Of a DNA stretch of 64,000 nt, positions 49,061 to 57,893 are shown one piece after another (positions within the stretch are counted from its first letter, which is position 1; each line of letters opens with the position of its first letter). The DNA is from Streptomyces alboniger (GTDB taxonomy: Bacteria; Actinomycetota; Actinomycetes; Streptomycetales; Streptomycetaceae). Position numbers and translations under genes: made by a program. The notes under the pieces are model-generated. The model searched no databases and was not told where the DNA came from. It saw nothing but the letters and a program-made list of their open reading frames with translations. The stretch spans positions 5,642,001-5,706,000 of the forward strand of contig NZ_CP023695.1 in the NCBI RefSeq assembly GCF_008704395.1, given 5' to 3'.

Positions 49061-50528
49061 CGCGAACGTCCGCGTACGTTTCTGTCCCTCGCCGACCGGC
49101 AACCCCCACGTGGGCCTGGTCCGCACCGCCCTGTTCAACTGGGCCTACGCCCGGCACAACGGCGGCACCCTGGTCTTCCGCATCGAGGACACCGACGCGG
49201 CGCGCGACTCCGAGGAGTCGTACCAGCAGCTGCTCGACTCGATGCGCTGGCTGGGCTTCGACTGGGACGAGGGCCCCGAGGTCGGCGGCCCGCACGCGCC
49301 GTACCGTCAGTCGCAGCGCATGGACGTCTACAAGGACGTGGCGGCCAAGCTCCTCGACGGCGGCTACGCCTACGCGTGCTACTGCACCACGGAGGAGCTG
49401 GACTCCCGCCGCGAGGCCGCCCGCGCCGCAGGCAAGCCCTCCGGCTACGACGGCCACTGCCGCGACCTCACCGCCGGGCAGATCGAGGCGTACGAGGCCG
49501 AGGGCCGAAGCCACATCGTCCGCTTCCGGATGCCCGACGAGGCCACCACCTTCACCGACCTGGTCCGCGGCGAGATCACCGTCCAGGCGGAGAACGTCAC
49601 GGACTACGGCATCGTGCGCGCCAACGGCGCCCCGCTGTACACCCTGGTCAACCCGGTCGACGACGCCCTGATGGAGATCACCCACGTCCTGCGCGGCGAG
49701 GACCTGCTCTCCTCCACGCCCCGGCAGATCGCCCTCTACAAGGCGCTCATCGAGCTGGGCATCGCCCAGCGGATCCCCGAGTTCGGCCACCTGCCGTACG
49801 TGATGGGCGAGGGCAACAAGAAGCTCTCCAAGCGCGACCCGCAGTCGTCCCTGAACATCTACCGCGAGCGCGGCTTCCTCCCCGAGGGCCTGCTGAACTA
49901 CCTCTCGCTCCTGGGCTGGTCGTTCTCCGCGGACCAGGACATCTTCTCGATGTCCGACATGGTGGCGAAGTTCGACGTGGCGGACGTGAACCCGAACCCG
50001 GCCCGCTTCGACCTGAAGAAGGCCGAGGCGATCAACGCCGACCACATCCGCATGCTGGACGTGAAGACCTTCGCCGAGGCCTGCGAGCCCTGGCTGAAGG
50101 CCCCGCACGCCAACTGGGCGCCCGAGGACTTCGACGAGGCCGCCTGGCAGGCCATCGCGCCGCACGCGCAGACCCGCCTGAAGGTCCTCTCGGAGATCAC
50201 CGAGAACGTGGACTTCCTGTTCCTCCCGGAGCCGGTCTTCGACGAGCCCTCCTGGACGAAGGCCATGAAGGAAGGCTCCGACGCCCTCCTGCGCACGGCC
50301 CGCGCCAAGCTGGAGGCTGCCGACTGGACCTCCCCCGAGTCCCTCAAGGAGGCCGTCCTGGCCGCCGGCGAGGAGCACGGCCTCAAGCTCGGCAAGGCCC
50401 AGGCCCCGGTCCGCGTCGCCGTCACCGGCCGCACGATCGGCCTGCCCCTCTTCGAGTCCCTGGAGATCCTGGGCAAGGACAAGGCCCTGACCCGCATCGA
50501 CGCGGCCCTGGCGAAGCTGACCGCCTGA
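49053..50528 (+). CDS. gltX: Glutamyl-tRNA synthetase
   Basis: This 491-aa class I synthetase charges tRNA-Glu. The HIGH-type motif is [18 protein letters not shown] and the KMSKS-type motif is [18 protein letters not shown] and the C-terminal anticodon-binding helices are also present. In actinobacteria that use GatCAB it is expected to be non-discriminating and also glutamylate tRNA-Gln. A GTG start has AAGGTG upstream. Five Glu and Gln tRNA genes lie 0.9-1.4 kb downstream. Confidence 0.96.
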   Translation: MANANVRVRFCPSPTGNPHVGLVRTALFNWAYARHNGGTLVFRIEDTDAARDSEESYQQLLDSMRWLGFDWDEGPEVGGPHAPYRQSQRMDVYKDVAAKLLDGGYAYACYCTTEELDSRREAARAAGKPSGYDGHCRDLTAGQIEAYEAEGRSHIVRFRMPDEATTFTDLVRGEITVQAENVTDYGIVRANGAPLYTLVNPVDDALMEITHVLRGEDLLSSTPRQIALYKALIELGIAQRIPEFGHLPYVMGEGNKKLSKRDPQSSLNIYRERGFLPEGLLNYLSLLGWSFSADQDIFSMSDMVAKFDVADVNPNPARFDLKKAEAINADHIRMLDVKTFAEACEPWLKAPHANWAPEDFDEAAWQAIAPHAQTRLKVLSEITENVDFLFLPEPVFDEPSWTKAMKEGSDALLRTARAKLEAADWTSPESLKEAVLAAGEEHGLKLGKAQAPVRVAVTGRTIGLPLFESLEILGKDKALTRIDAALAKLTA

Positions 50529-50543
50529 TCCGCCGGTACGCGC

Positions 50544-50584
50544 GCGAAGGGCCCGGAAGCCAAGACGGCTCCCGGGCCCTTCGC
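50544..50584 (+). terminator. Terminator after gltX
   Basis: A perfect 13-bp stem with arms 50544-50556 and 50572-50584. It ends just before the promoter of the HAD gene. Confidence 0.8.
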
Positions 50585-50598
50585 ATACCGTCGACGCC

Positions 50599-51327
50599 AT
50601 GCCCATCAAAGCCGTGGTCTGGGACATCGACGACACGATCTTCGACTACGCGAGCGCCGACACGACCGGCATGCGCGCGCACCTGACCGCCGAAGGGCTC
50701 CTTGAGCGGTACGAGTCCGCCGAGCGCGCCCTGGAGCGCTGGCGGCTGCTCACCCAGCGGCACTGGGCCCGCTTCGGCGCGGGAGGGGTCACCTTCGAGG
50801 CGCAGCGCCGCGACCGCGTGCGCGACTTCCTGGACGCCCCGGACCTGAGCGACGCCGTCGCCGACGCGTGGTACCTGCGTTACGTCGGTCACTACGAATC
50901 CGCCTGGTCGCTCTTCCCCGACACCGTCCCCACCCTGGACGCCCTCGCCGACGGCTACCGCCACGCGGTCCTGTCCAACTCCGCCCTGGCCGTCCAGGAC
51001 CGCAAGCTGCGCCTGCTCGGCGTGCGCGACCGCTTCGAGGCCGTCCTGTGCGCCGCCGACCTCGGCTTCTCCAAGCCCGCCGCCGAGGCCTTCCACGCGG
51101 CCTGTACGGCACTGGGGCTCGCGCCGGCCGAGATCGCCTACGTCGGCGACCAGCCGGAGATCGACGCCAGGGGCGCCAGGGACGCCGGCCTCCTCGGTAT
51201 CTGGCTCGACCGCGACGGCACGACGGGCGCGGCCCCCTCGGGCGTACACCGCATCAGGCGCCTCTCCGAGCTGCCCGCGCTGCTGCGGGCGGATACCCGT
51301 TTTGGAGCGCCGTCCACCTTCGGGTAA
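50599..51327 (+). CDS. HAD-superfamily hydrolase
   Basis: The 242-aa protein has motif I WDIDDTIFDY (nucleophile D9, D11), motif II VLSNSALAV, motif III Lys in LGFSKPAAEAF and motif IV VGDQPEIDARGARDAG, with a helical cap in between. It probably dephosphorylates a small phosphometabolite. The substrate is not evident. A -10-like TACCGT ends 7 nt before the ATG, suggesting a leaderless mRNA. Confidence 0.87.
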   Translation: MPIKAVVWDIDDTIFDYASADTTGMRAHLTAEGLLERYESAERALERWRLLTQRHWARFGAGGVTFEAQRRDRVRDFLDAPDLSDAVADAWYLRYVGHYESAWSLFPDTVPTLDALADGYRHAVLSNSALAVQDRKLRLLGVRDRFEAVLCAADLGFSKPAAEAFHAACTALGLAPAEIAYVGDQPEIDARGARDAGLLGIWLDRDGTTGAAPSGVHRIRRLSELPALLRADTRFGAPSTFG

Positions 51328-51416
51328 TGTTCTTTCTGCGCCGCCCGAGAGGGCCGAAAGGTCCGGCAGGGAAGCGCACATTCAGAACAAAATCCCCATA
51401 GGGGGTTGCGGTTTGA

Positions 51417-51488
51417 TGGCCTATGGTGTAATTGGCAGCACGACGGTTTCTGGTTCCGTTAGTCTAGGTTCGAGTCCTGGTAGGCCAG
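51417..51488 (+). tRNA. tRNA-Gln (CTG)
   Basis: A 72-nt cloverleaf with acceptor arms TGGCCTA/TAGGCCA, anticodon loop TTCTGGT (CTG) and T-loop GGTTCGAGTCC. Confidence 0.93.
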
Positions 51489-51529
51489 CTCGCAGAGCTC
51501 ATCTGCAAAATGTGGATCATATCCACGAA

Positions 51530-51602
51530 GCCCCCGTTGTGTAGCGGCCTAGCACGCTGCCCTCTCAAGGCAGTAGCGCCGGTTCGAATCCGGTCGGGGG
51601 TA
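51530..51602 (+). tRNA. tRNA-Glu (CTC), copy 1
   Basis: A 73-nt cloverleaf with acceptor GCCCCCG/CGGGGGT, anticodon stem TGCCC/GGCA and loop TCTCAA (CTC), and T-loop GGTTCGAATCC. The anticodon stem differs from the other two copies (TGC for CGC). Confidence 0.93.
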
Positions 51603-51664
51603 CAGATCCTTCCCACGGGAACAGAGCGGGTCGCACCCACTGTTTCTGATGCAGGATCGCTAGG

Positions 51665-51737
51665 GCCCCCGTTGTGTAGCGGCCTAGCACGCCGCCCTCT
51701 CAAGGCGGTAGCGCCGGTTCGAATCCGGTCGGGGGTA
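51665..51737 (+). tRNA. tRNA-Glu (CTC), copy 2
   Basis: A 73-nt cloverleaf identical in sequence to copy 3, with anticodon CTC and acceptor GCCCCCG/CGGGGGT. Confidence 0.93.
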
Positions 51738-51768
51738 CTGAAGGTCGGGACTCTGGTCTAGACCACAT

Positions 51769-51840
51769 TGGGCTATGGTGTAATTGGCAGCACGACGGTT
51801 TCTGGTTCCGTTAGTTTAGGTTCGAGTCCTGGTAGCCCAG
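51769..51840 (+). tRNA. tRNA-Gln (CTG), copy 2
   Basis: A 72-nt cloverleaf differing from the first Gln tRNA in the acceptor stem (TGGGCTA/TAGCCCA) and one variable-loop base. Anticodon CTG. Confidence 0.93.
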
Positions 51841-51867
51841 CTGGATCACGCGAAGAGCAAGATCCTC

Positions 51868-51940
51868 GCCCCCGTTGTGTAGCGGCCTAGCACGCCGCCC
51901 TCTCAAGGCGGTAGCGCCGGTTCGAATCCGGTCGGGGGTA
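51868..51940 (+). tRNA. tRNA-Glu (CTC), copy 3
   Basis: A 73-nt cloverleaf identical to copy 2. It is the last gene of the Gln-Glu-Glu-Gln-Glu array. Confidence 0.93.
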
Positions 51941-51950
51941 CAGAAACGGC

Positions 51951-51982
51951 AAGGGGCCTTCCCATCGGGAGGGCCCCTTCGT
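51951..51982. terminator. Bidirectional terminator after the tRNA array
   Basis: A 13-bp stem AAGGGGCCTTCCC/GGGAGGGCCCCTT (one G-U pair) with a 3-nt loop. It separates the tRNAs from the convergent MerR gene. Confidence 0.85.
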
Positions 51983-52647
51983 CATTCCCCCGTACTCCGT
52001 TGCCCGTAGCGGTGGTTGGACTCCTCCGTCTGCGCGATCCGGCGCAGTCCGAGCAGTACCGGCTCGTACAGCACCGTGAGCGCCACGGCCGCCTCCAGCT
52101 GCTCGTCGGGGGAGTCGAACCGCTCGATCAAGTCCAGGTCGGCGACGGCCAGTTGCTGAGCGGCGTGGGCGTAGGGCGCCAAGTCGTCCACGGCGCACGG
52201 ATATCCGAGCCGTGCCATCGTGCCGACCGCCGTCACCAGCATCCGATAGGCCGGCGACTCGTCCCCGTACTCCTGCGCGAACTCCCAGTCCAGGCGCGCC
52301 AGAAGCGCGTCCACCGTGCGGCGCGCCGCCTCCTGGGACTCCTGCGCGGACTCGTCCTCGGCGGGCTCCGGGCCGTGCGGCAGAGCCCATACCGCCGTAC
52401 CCAGACGGGAGTTGTGGTCCAGGGACTCGTCCTCCAGGGCGGTCAGGACCTCGCGCGCGGAGGCGATCGGCACCCGGCCCACCTGGATCAGCGCCCGCAC
52501 GAGCCGCAGCCGCTTCAGGTGCGCGTCGTCGTACTCGGCCTGGGTGGCCGTCACGCGGCGGCCCGGCGGGAGCAGTCCCTCGCGCAAGTAGTACTTGATC
52601 GTGGCCGTGGGGACCCCGCTGCGCCGGCTCAGCTCCGCCAGTCTCAT
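51982..52647 (-). CDS. MerR-family transcriptional regulator
   Basis: The 221-aa protein begins MRLAELSRRSGVPTATIKYYLREGLLPPGR, a MerR helix-turn-helix, followed by a dimerisation helix and a C-terminal effector domain of about 120 residues (DALLARLDWEFAQEYG). The chosen ATG has GAGGAGG 9 nt upstream; an upstream ATG at 52707 would overlap the operator. It is divergent from a DUF4188 gene, with palindromic sites in between, and likely controls it. Confidence 0.88.
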   Translation of the reverse strand: MRLAELSRRSGVPTATIKYYLREGLLPPGRRVTATQAEYDDAHLKRLRLVRALIQVGRVPIASAREVLTALEDESLDHNSRLGTAVWALPHGPEPAEDESAQESQEAARRTVDALLARLDWEFAQEYGDESPAYRMLVTAVGTMARLGYPCAVDDLAPYAHAAQQLAVADLDLIERFDSPDEQLEAAVALTVLYEPVLLGLRRIAQTEESNHRYGQRSTGE

Positions 52648-52700
52648 TGATTCGCGCCTCCTCTTGCGTATCTCTTGCGCCTCCCGTTGGAGAGTGGCAG

Positions 52701-52729
52701 TATCCAATCATGGATAGCGGGGCTATCCA
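52701..52729. promoter_or_regulatory. Overlapping TATCCA/TGGATA palindromes, MerR operator
   Basis: TATCCA-ATCA-TGGATA (52701-52716) shares its right arm with TGGATAGC-GGG-GCTATCCA (52711-52729). Both are perfect dyads in the MerR/DUF4188 interval. Confidence 0.65.
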
Positions 52730-52780
52730 ATGCCCGGCCAGGGCTCCACGAAGCCAGGGCTCTACGAAGGGGGAATCGTC

Positions 52781-53266
52781 ATGGGCGACAAGCCGATCGA
52801 AGGGCGTATGACCGCCGAGGGGACGGGCGAGGTGATCGTCTTCCATATCGGGATGCGCATCAACAACTTCTTTGCCGTGCGCAGCTGGTGGCCCGTCTTC
52901 CGGGCCATGCCGCGCATGCTGAAGGAGCTGTCGAAGGACCGGGAGAGCGGGATGCTGACGTTCCGGCTGCTGCTCGGCGCCCCGCGCGTGGTGTACGTGG
53001 TCCAGTACTGGGAGTCGAAGGAGAAGCTGCTCGCCTACTCCGCGGCACAGGACAAGGAGCACCGGCCCGCGTGGGCGGCCTTCAACCGGCGCATCCGGGA
53101 AGGCAGGGGGAAGGTCGGCTTCTGGCACGAGATGTACGTCGTGCCGGCCGGCGCCCATGAGGCGGTGTACGTCAACATGCCGGAGTTCGGCCTGGGGAAG
53201 GCCACCGGCGTCGTCCCGGTGGGCCGTCGCGGTGACCGGGCGGCCGATCGCCTCACCGCGGCCTGA
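52781..53266 (+). CDS. DUF4188-type protein
   Basis: The 161-aa protein shows GRMTAEGTGEVIVFHIGMRINNFFAVRSWWPVFRAMPRMLKEL, VVYVVQYWESKEKLLAYS, HRPAWAAFNRRIRE, GFWHEMYVVPAGAHEAVYVNMP and a conserved C-terminal GLGKATGVVPVG. This resembles DUF4188, a dimeric alpha-beta-barrel (monooxygenase/DABB-like) fold. It may be a small heme- or cofactor-free enzyme. GAAGGGGGAA precedes the ATG. Control by the divergent MerR is likely. Confidence 0.8.
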   Translation: MGDKPIEGRMTAEGTGEVIVFHIGMRINNFFAVRSWWPVFRAMPRMLKELSKDRESGMLTFRLLLGAPRVVYVVQYWESKEKLLAYSAAQDKEHRPAWAAFNRRIREGRGKVGFWHEMYVVPAGAHEAVYVNMPEFGLGKATGVVPVGRRGDRAADRLTAA

Positions 53267-53289
53267 GGGTTTCGCGGGGGTGCCCGCTC

Positions 53290-53323
53290 GGAGGGGTCGC
53301 CGCGGCGTTGGGGCGGCCCCTCC
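53290..53323. terminator. Bidirectional terminator between the DUF4188 gene and ndgR
   Basis: A stem of about 12 bp with arms GGAGGGGTCGCC (53290-53301) and GGCGGCCCCTCC (53312-53323), one G-U pair. Confidence 0.7.
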
Positions 53324-53335
53324 GGCGTGCGTACG

Positions 53336-54052
53336 TCAGCTGGAGCGGCGCAGGGCCTCGGAGAGGCGTCCGGCCGCGTCGATGACCGCCTGCGCGTGCA
53401 TGCGGCCCGGGTGGCGGGTCAGGCGCTCGATCGGTCCGGAGACCGAGACGGCGGCGACCACGCGGTTGGAGGGGCCCCGCACGGGCGCGGAGACGGACGC
53501 GACGCCCGGCTCGCGCTCGCCGATCGACTGGGCCCAGCCCCGGCGGCGTACCCCCGAAAGGGCCGTCGCCGTGAAGCGGGCGCCCTGGAGGCCGCGGTGC
53601 AGGCGCTCCGGCTCCTCCCAGGCCATCAGGATCTGCGCGGAGGAGCCCGCCTTCATCGTGAGCGTCGAGCCCACCGGGACGGTGTCGCGCAGGCCCGAGA
53701 GGCGCTCCGCCGCCGCCACGCAGATGCGCATGTCGCCCTGGCGGCGATAGAGCTGCGCGCTCTCGCCCGTCACGTCGCGCAGATGCGTGAGGACCGGGCC
53801 CGCCGTGGCGAGCAGACGGTCCTCGCCCGCCGCCGCCGCGAGTTCCGCGAGGCGCGGGCCGAGGATGAAACGGCCCTGCATGTCCCGCGCCACCATCCGG
53901 TGGTGTTCCAGTGCCACGGCCAGTCGGTGGGCCGTGGGTCGTGCGAGTCCGGTGGCCGCGACCAACCCCGCGAGGGTGGCCGGACCGGACTCCAGGGCGC
54001 TCAGGACGAGAGCCGCCTTGTCGAGAACGCCGACGCCGCTAGAGTTGTCCAT
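53336..54052 (-). CDS. ndgR: IclR-family regulator NdgR
   Basis: The 238-aa protein has an N-terminal winged helix (VLDKAALVLSALESGPATLAGLVAATGLARPTAHRLAVAL, about 9-48) and an IclR effector domain (LYRRQGDMRICVAAAERLSGLRDTVPVGS and further). Its place directly upstream of and divergent from leuCD is the conserved position of NdgR, reported to control leucine and other amino-acid genes and to affect antibiotic production. A -35 TTGCGT and -10 GAGTAT spaced 17 bp end 6 nt before the ATG, so it is leaderless. A strong palindrome fills the spacer, which implies autoregulation. Confidence 0.92.
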   Translation of the reverse strand: MDNSSGVGVLDKAALVLSALESGPATLAGLVAATGLARPTAHRLAVALEHHRMVARDMQGRFILGPRLAELAAAAGEDRLLATAGPVLTHLRDVTGESAQLYRRQGDMRICVAAAERLSGLRDTVPVGSTLTMKAGSSAQILMAWEEPERLHRGLQGARFTATALSGVRRRGWAQSIGEREPGVASVSAPVRGPSNRVVAAVSVSGPIERLTRHPGRMHAQAVIDAAGRLSEALRRSS

Positions 54053-54058
54053 GCGTCG

Positions 54059-54087
54059 ATACTCGCGTCTCACTCTGTGAAACGCAA
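54059..54087 (-). promoter_or_regulatory. ndgR promoter with embedded operator
   Basis: On the minus strand, -35 TTGCGT (54082-54087) and -10 GAGTAT (54059-54064) flank a 17-bp spacer. The dyad GCGTCTCAC-TCT-GTGAAACGC (54065-54085, one mismatch) occupies it. Confidence 0.7.
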
Positions 54088-54233
54088 GTTCAATTTTCCG
54101 TGGAACACGCCACTCTGTACGAGCGAACCGCAGACCAACGGATTTCGCGGTCCACGTGCGGCACGAGGGGTACGCGCGTCGACGAACAGATTCTCTAGTT
54201 GGGCCGGCGAAGCGGCCGGTCGGAGGGAAAGCG

Positions 54234-55658
54234 ATGGGTAGGACACTCGCGGAGAAGGTCTGGGACGACCACGTCGTCCGGCGCGCCGAGGGCGAGCCCG
54301 ACCTCCTCTACATCGATCTGCACCTGCTGCACGAGGTGACCAGCCCCCAGGCCTTCGACGGCCTCCGCCAGGCCGGGCGCCAGGTGCGGCGCCTCGACCT
54401 CACCATCGCCACCGAGGATCACAACACCCCGACCCTCGACATCGACAAGCCCATCGCCGACCCGGTCTCGCGGGCCCAACTGGAGACGCTGCGCAAGAAC
54501 TGCGCGGACTTCGGCGTGCGCCTGCACCCGCTGGGCGACGTCGAGCAGGGCGTCGTCCACGTAGTGGGACCGCAGCTGGGACTGACGCAGCCCGGCACCA
54601 CCGTGGTGTGCGGCGACTCGCACACCTCCACGCACGGCGCCTTCGGCGCGCTGGCGTTCGGCATCGGCACCTCGCAGGTCGAGCACGTGCTCGCCACCCA
54701 GACGCTGCCGATGGCCCGCCCCAAGACCATGGCCATCACCGTCGACGGCGAACTGCCCGACGACGTCACGGCCAAGGACCTGATCCTCGCCATCATCGCG
54801 AAGATCGGCACCGGTGGCGGCCAGGGCTACGTCCTGGAGTACCGCGGCCCGGCCATCGAGAAGCTCTCGATGGAGGCCCGCATGACCATCTGCAACATGT
54901 CCATCGAGGCGGGCGCCCGCGCGGGCATGATCGCCCCGGACAGGACCACCTTCGACTACATCGAGGGCCGTGACCACGCCCCGCGGGGCGAGGACTGGGA
55001 CGCCGCGGTGGCGTACTGGAAGACCCTGAGGACGGACGACGACGCGGTCTTCGACGCCGAGGTCTACATCGACGCCACCACGCTCGCGCCGTTCGTCACC
55101 TGGGGCACCAACCCGGGCCAGGGCGCACCGCTTTCGGCGCACGTCCCCGACCCGGCTTCGTACGAAGACGCTTCGGAGCGCCACGCCGCCGAAAAGGCCC
55201 TGGAATACATGGGGTTGACCGCGGGGCAGCCGCTGCGGGACATCAAGGTCGACACCGTCTTCGTAGGTTCCTGCACCAACGGCCGCATCGAGGACCTGCG
55301 TGCGGCCGCCTCCATCGTCGAGGGCCGCAAAGTCGCCGACGGCGTACGGATGCTGGTCGTCCCCGGCTCGGTCCGGGTCGCCCTCCAGGCCGTCGAGGAG
55401 GGCCTGGACAAGGTCTTCGTCGCCGCGGGTGCCGAATGGCGGCACGCGGGCTGCTCGATGTGCCTGGGCATGAACCCCGACCAACTGGCGCCCGGCGAGC
55501 GCTCCGCGTCCACGTCCAACCGCAACTTCGAGGGCAGGCAGGGCAAGGGCGGCCGCACCCACCTGGTCTCCCCGCAGGTCGCCGCCGCCACCGCGGTCAC
55601 CGGCCATCTGGCCTCGCCCGCCGACCTGTCCGACGCCCCCGTGACCGCCGGAGTCTGA
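54234..55658 (+). CDS. leuC: 3-isopropylmalate dehydratase large subunit
   Basis: This 474-aa aconitase-family protein isomerises 2- to 3-isopropylmalate with LeuD. The iron-sulfur ligands are in [13 protein letters not shown] and [12 protein letters not shown]. Other signatures are [51 protein letters not shown] and the C-terminal [30 protein letters not shown] precedes the ATG. It is followed by leuD after 5 bp, and NdgR is the likely regulator. Confidence 0.96.
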   Translation: MGRTLAEKVWDDHVVRRAEGEPDLLYIDLHLLHEVTSPQAFDGLRQAGRQVRRLDLTIATEDHNTPTLDIDKPIADPVSRAQLETLRKNCADFGVRLHPLGDVEQGVVHVVGPQLGLTQPGTTVVCGDSHTSTHGAFGALAFGIGTSQVEHVLATQTLPMARPKTMAITVDGELPDDVTAKDLILAIIAKIGTGGGQGYVLEYRGPAIEKLSMEARMTICNMSIEAGARAGMIAPDRTTFDYIEGRDHAPRGEDWDAAVAYWKTLRTDDDAVFDAEVYIDATTLAPFVTWGTNPGQGAPLSAHVPDPASYEDASERHAAEKALEYMGLTAGQPLRDIKVDTVFVGSCTNGRIEDLRAAASIVEGRKVADGVRMLVVPGSVRVALQAVEEGLDKVFVAAGAEWRHAGCSMCLGMNPDQLAPGERSASTSNRNFEGRQGKGGRTHLVSPQVAAATAVTGHLASPADLSDAPVTAGV

Positions 55659-55663
55659 GAACC

Positions 55664-56257
55664 ATGGAAGCATTCACCACGCACACCGGCCGGGCCGTCC
55701 CGCTGCGCCGCAGCAACGTGGACACCGACCAGATCATCCCGGCCCACTGGCTGAAGAAGGTCACCAGGGACGGCTTCGAGGACGGGCTCTTCGAGGCCTG
55801 GCGCAAGGACCCGGATTTCGTGCTCAACAAGCCCGAGCGCCAGGGCGCCACCGTCCTGGTCGCCGGACCGGACTTCGGCACCGGCTCCTCGCGCGAGCAC
55901 GCCGTGTGGGCCCTTCAGAACTTCGGCTTCAAGGCCGTCGTCTCGTCCCGCTTCGCCGACATCTTCCGCGGCAACTCGCTGAAGAACGGCCTGCTCACCG
56001 TGGTACTCGACCAGAAGGTCGTGGACGCGCTGTGGGAGCTGACCGAGAGCGACCCGCGGGCCGAGGTCACCGTGGACCTCCGGGACCGCCAGGTCCGCGC
56101 GCAGGGCATCACCGCCGACTTCGAACTCGATGAGAACGCCCGCTGGCGGCTCCTGAACGGCCTGGACGACATCAGCATCACGCTGCGGAACGAGCCGGAC
56201 ATCGCCGCGTACGAGTCCGAGCGCGCCGCCTACAAGCCGCGGACCGTGCGGGCCTGA
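55664..56257 (+). CDS. leuD: 3-isopropylmalate dehydratase small subunit
   Basis: The 197-aa partner of LeuC carries the swivelling domain. It shows [60 protein letters not shown] and [21 protein letters not shown]. The YLRQ-type specificity loop is in the expected region. It is in one operon with leuC. Confidence 0.96.
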   Translation: MEAFTTHTGRAVPLRRSNVDTDQIIPAHWLKKVTRDGFEDGLFEAWRKDPDFVLNKPERQGATVLVAGPDFGTGSSREHAVWALQNFGFKAVVSSRFADIFRGNSLKNGLLTVVLDQKVVDALWELTESDPRAEVTVDLRDRQVRAQGITADFELDENARWRLLNGLDDISITLRNEPDIAAYESERAAYKPRTVRA

Positions 56258-56284
56258 CACCTCGCAACACCCCGCAACGCCCCT

Positions 56285-56320
56285 GATGTACCCCCAATCG
56301 TGGACGGTTGGGGGTACATC
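56285..56320 (+). terminator. Terminator of leuCD
   Basis: A perfect 13-bp stem GATGTACCCCCAA/TTGGGGGTACATC (56285-56297, 56308-56320) with a 10-nt loop. Confidence 0.8.
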
Positions 56321-56505
56321 CGTGTCTGCCCCTCGAAGGGGCCCGCTGACCTGAACGGGTGGTCTCAACTCCCTTGATTCGGACGGAAGAAGAGGCCGGA
56401 AATCCCCTTGCACTCGGCGGAACCGGGTACCCTCATGAGGGCATCGGATGGCGGTAGTTACCCCCTGCGGAGGCGACAACTCGCCCCAGATGGCACAATC
56501 GGTGC

Positions 56506-56742
56506 ATGGGACGCGACAGCCAACTCGAGCTCTACGGCCTCGTCGCGGCCCAACTGAAGGAAGCGCACTCACGAGTGCGTGCACTGCAAGTCCCGGAGGG
56601 CGTACGGATGGCGCTGACCCGGAAGCTGCTGGTCATTACGGCCGCGGCCAAACACGATCTCGCCGATGCGGCAAGGCGTCTGGAGCGTTTGATGGCCTCC
56701 CTCGACGAAGCTGACGAGGGCCGATTCCCCGAAGACACCTGA
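56506..56742 (+). CDS. Conserved-looking 78-residue helical protein
   Basis: The protein reads as two helices: LELYGLVAAQLKEAHSRVRAL and GVRMALTRKLLVITAAAKHDLADAARRLERLMASLDEADEG. It is charged, has no cysteine and no membrane segment. CACAAT ends 6 nt before the ATG, so it is probably leaderless. It lies between leuCD and hupS. I do not recognise a named family. Confidence 0.7.
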   Translation: MGRDSQLELYGLVAAQLKEAHSRVRALQVPEGVRMALTRKLLVITAAAKHDLADAARRLERLMASLDEADEGRFPEDT

Positions 56743-56904
56743 GCCTCAAGCCTCAACGGGCCTTCGAGGAACTCCGAGATGGTCCAGTTCGTTGCGGCAC
56801 AAGGGTGATTAGCCCGTTTCGTGTTTGATTTGCGGTATATATCTGCCTAACGTGCGAAAAAGCCGGAGTATTTCGCTCCCGGCAATGTCTCCGAAGGGGA
56901 AGAC

Positions 56905-57579
56905 GTGAACAAGGCGCAGCTCGTAGAAGCGATTGCCGACAAGGTGGGCGGCCGCCAGCAGGCCGCCGACGCCGTCGACGCGGTACTCGACGCCATCGTC
57001 CGTGCCGTGGTCAGCGGGGACCGTGTTTCGGTCACCGGCTTCGGCTCGTTCGAGAAGGTCGACCGCCCGGCCCGTTACGCCCGCAACCCGCAGACCGGGG
57101 AGCGCGTGCGGGTCAAGAAGACCTCCGTTCCGCGCTTCCGCGCCGGTCAGGGCTTCAAGGACCTGGTGAGCGGCTCGAAGAAGCTGCCGAAGAACGACGT
57201 CGCGGTCAAGAAGGCGCCCAAGGGCAGCCTGACCGGCGGTGCTTCCGCGACGGTCAAGAAGGCGGCGGCCAAGAAGGCCACCACCAAGAAGGCGGCGGCG
57301 AAGAAGACCACCGCCAAGAAGACCACCGCGAAGAAGACCACGGCGACGGCGAAGAAGGCCACGGCGAAGAAGACCACCGCCAAGAAGGCCACGTCGACGG
57401 CGACGGCGAAGAAGGCCACCGCCAAGAAGACCACCGCCAAGAAGGCCACGCCCGCCAAGAAGGCCACGGCGAAGAAGACCACGGCGCCGGCGAAGAAGGC
57501 CACGGCCAAGAAGGCGCCCGCCAAGAAGTCCACGGCGCGCAAGACGACCGCCAAGAAGGCCACCGCTCGCAAGAAGTAG
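56905..57579 (+). CDS. hupS: HU-family nucleoid protein with histone H1-like tail, HupS type
   Basis: The 224-aa DNA-binding protein has an HU domain at residues 1-92 ([76 protein letters not shown]). A tail of about 110 residues follows, made of [16 protein letters not shown] Lys/Ala/Thr repeats. This two-domain form is the Streptomyces HupS protein, which compacts nucleoids in spores. A GTG start with GAAGGGG upstream is used. The repetitive tail may vary in repeat number between strains. Confidence 0.95.
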   Translation: MNKAQLVEAIADKVGGRQQAADAVDAVLDAIVRAVVSGDRVSVTGFGSFEKVDRPARYARNPQTGERVRVKKTSVPRFRAGQGFKDLVSGSKKLPKNDVAVKKAPKGSLTGGASATVKKAAAKKATTKKAAAKKTTAKKTTAKKTTATAKKATAKKTTAKKATSTATAKKATAKKTTAKKATPAKKATAKKTTAPAKKATAKKAPAKKSTARKTTAKKATARKK

Positions 57580-57600
57580 GGGCACAGGGCACTCACGCGC

Positions 57601-57631
57601 CGGGCCGGACTCCCACGGGGGAGCCCGGCCC
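57601..57631 (+). terminator. Terminator after hupS
   Basis: A long GC-rich stem with arms 57601-57614 and 57618-57631, one mismatch. Confidence 0.75.
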
Positions 57632-57676
57632 GCGTCGTGTCCGGCAGGAGCCCGGGGCGGCCGGCGCTCAGGTGCC

Positions 57677-57880
57677 TCAGAACGTCTGGAGCGTCACCAG
57701 GGTGACGCGGCGCGCCTCACCCTCCCCGTCGACCTCGATCCGCACCCGCTGGCCCGGCCGCAGCAGCCGCAGCCCGCCCGCGTCGAACGCGGGGGCCTCG
57801 AAGGGCACGGGGGTGCCGTCGTCGAGCAGCACGCTGCCGCTGCGGGTCTCGGAGTCGTACGTGTACGCGGTCGCCTGCAT
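57677..57880 (-). CDS. Small cold-shock/OB-fold-like protein
   Basis: The 67-aa protein [21 protein letters not shown] continues [29 protein letters not shown]. The alternating pattern, with a [13 protein letters not shown] strand pair and [11 protein letters not shown], resembles a CspA-like OB-fold, but the RNP aromatic motifs are missing. It lies 13 bp downstream of cofC on the same strand. Function unknown; the fold is inferred only from the pattern. Confidence 0.65.
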   Translation of the reverse strand: MQATAYTYDSETRSGSVLLDDGTPVPFEAPAFDAGGLRLLRPGQRVRIEVDGEGEARRVTLVTLQTF

Positions 57881-57893
57881 GGGGGCAGCGTAC

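Noticed and set aside
51417..51940. tRNA array as an integration hotspot with a mobile element.
   Set aside because: No integrase gene or duplicated tRNA 3' end (att-like repeat) lies nearby. The repeated tRNA sequences are complete genes.
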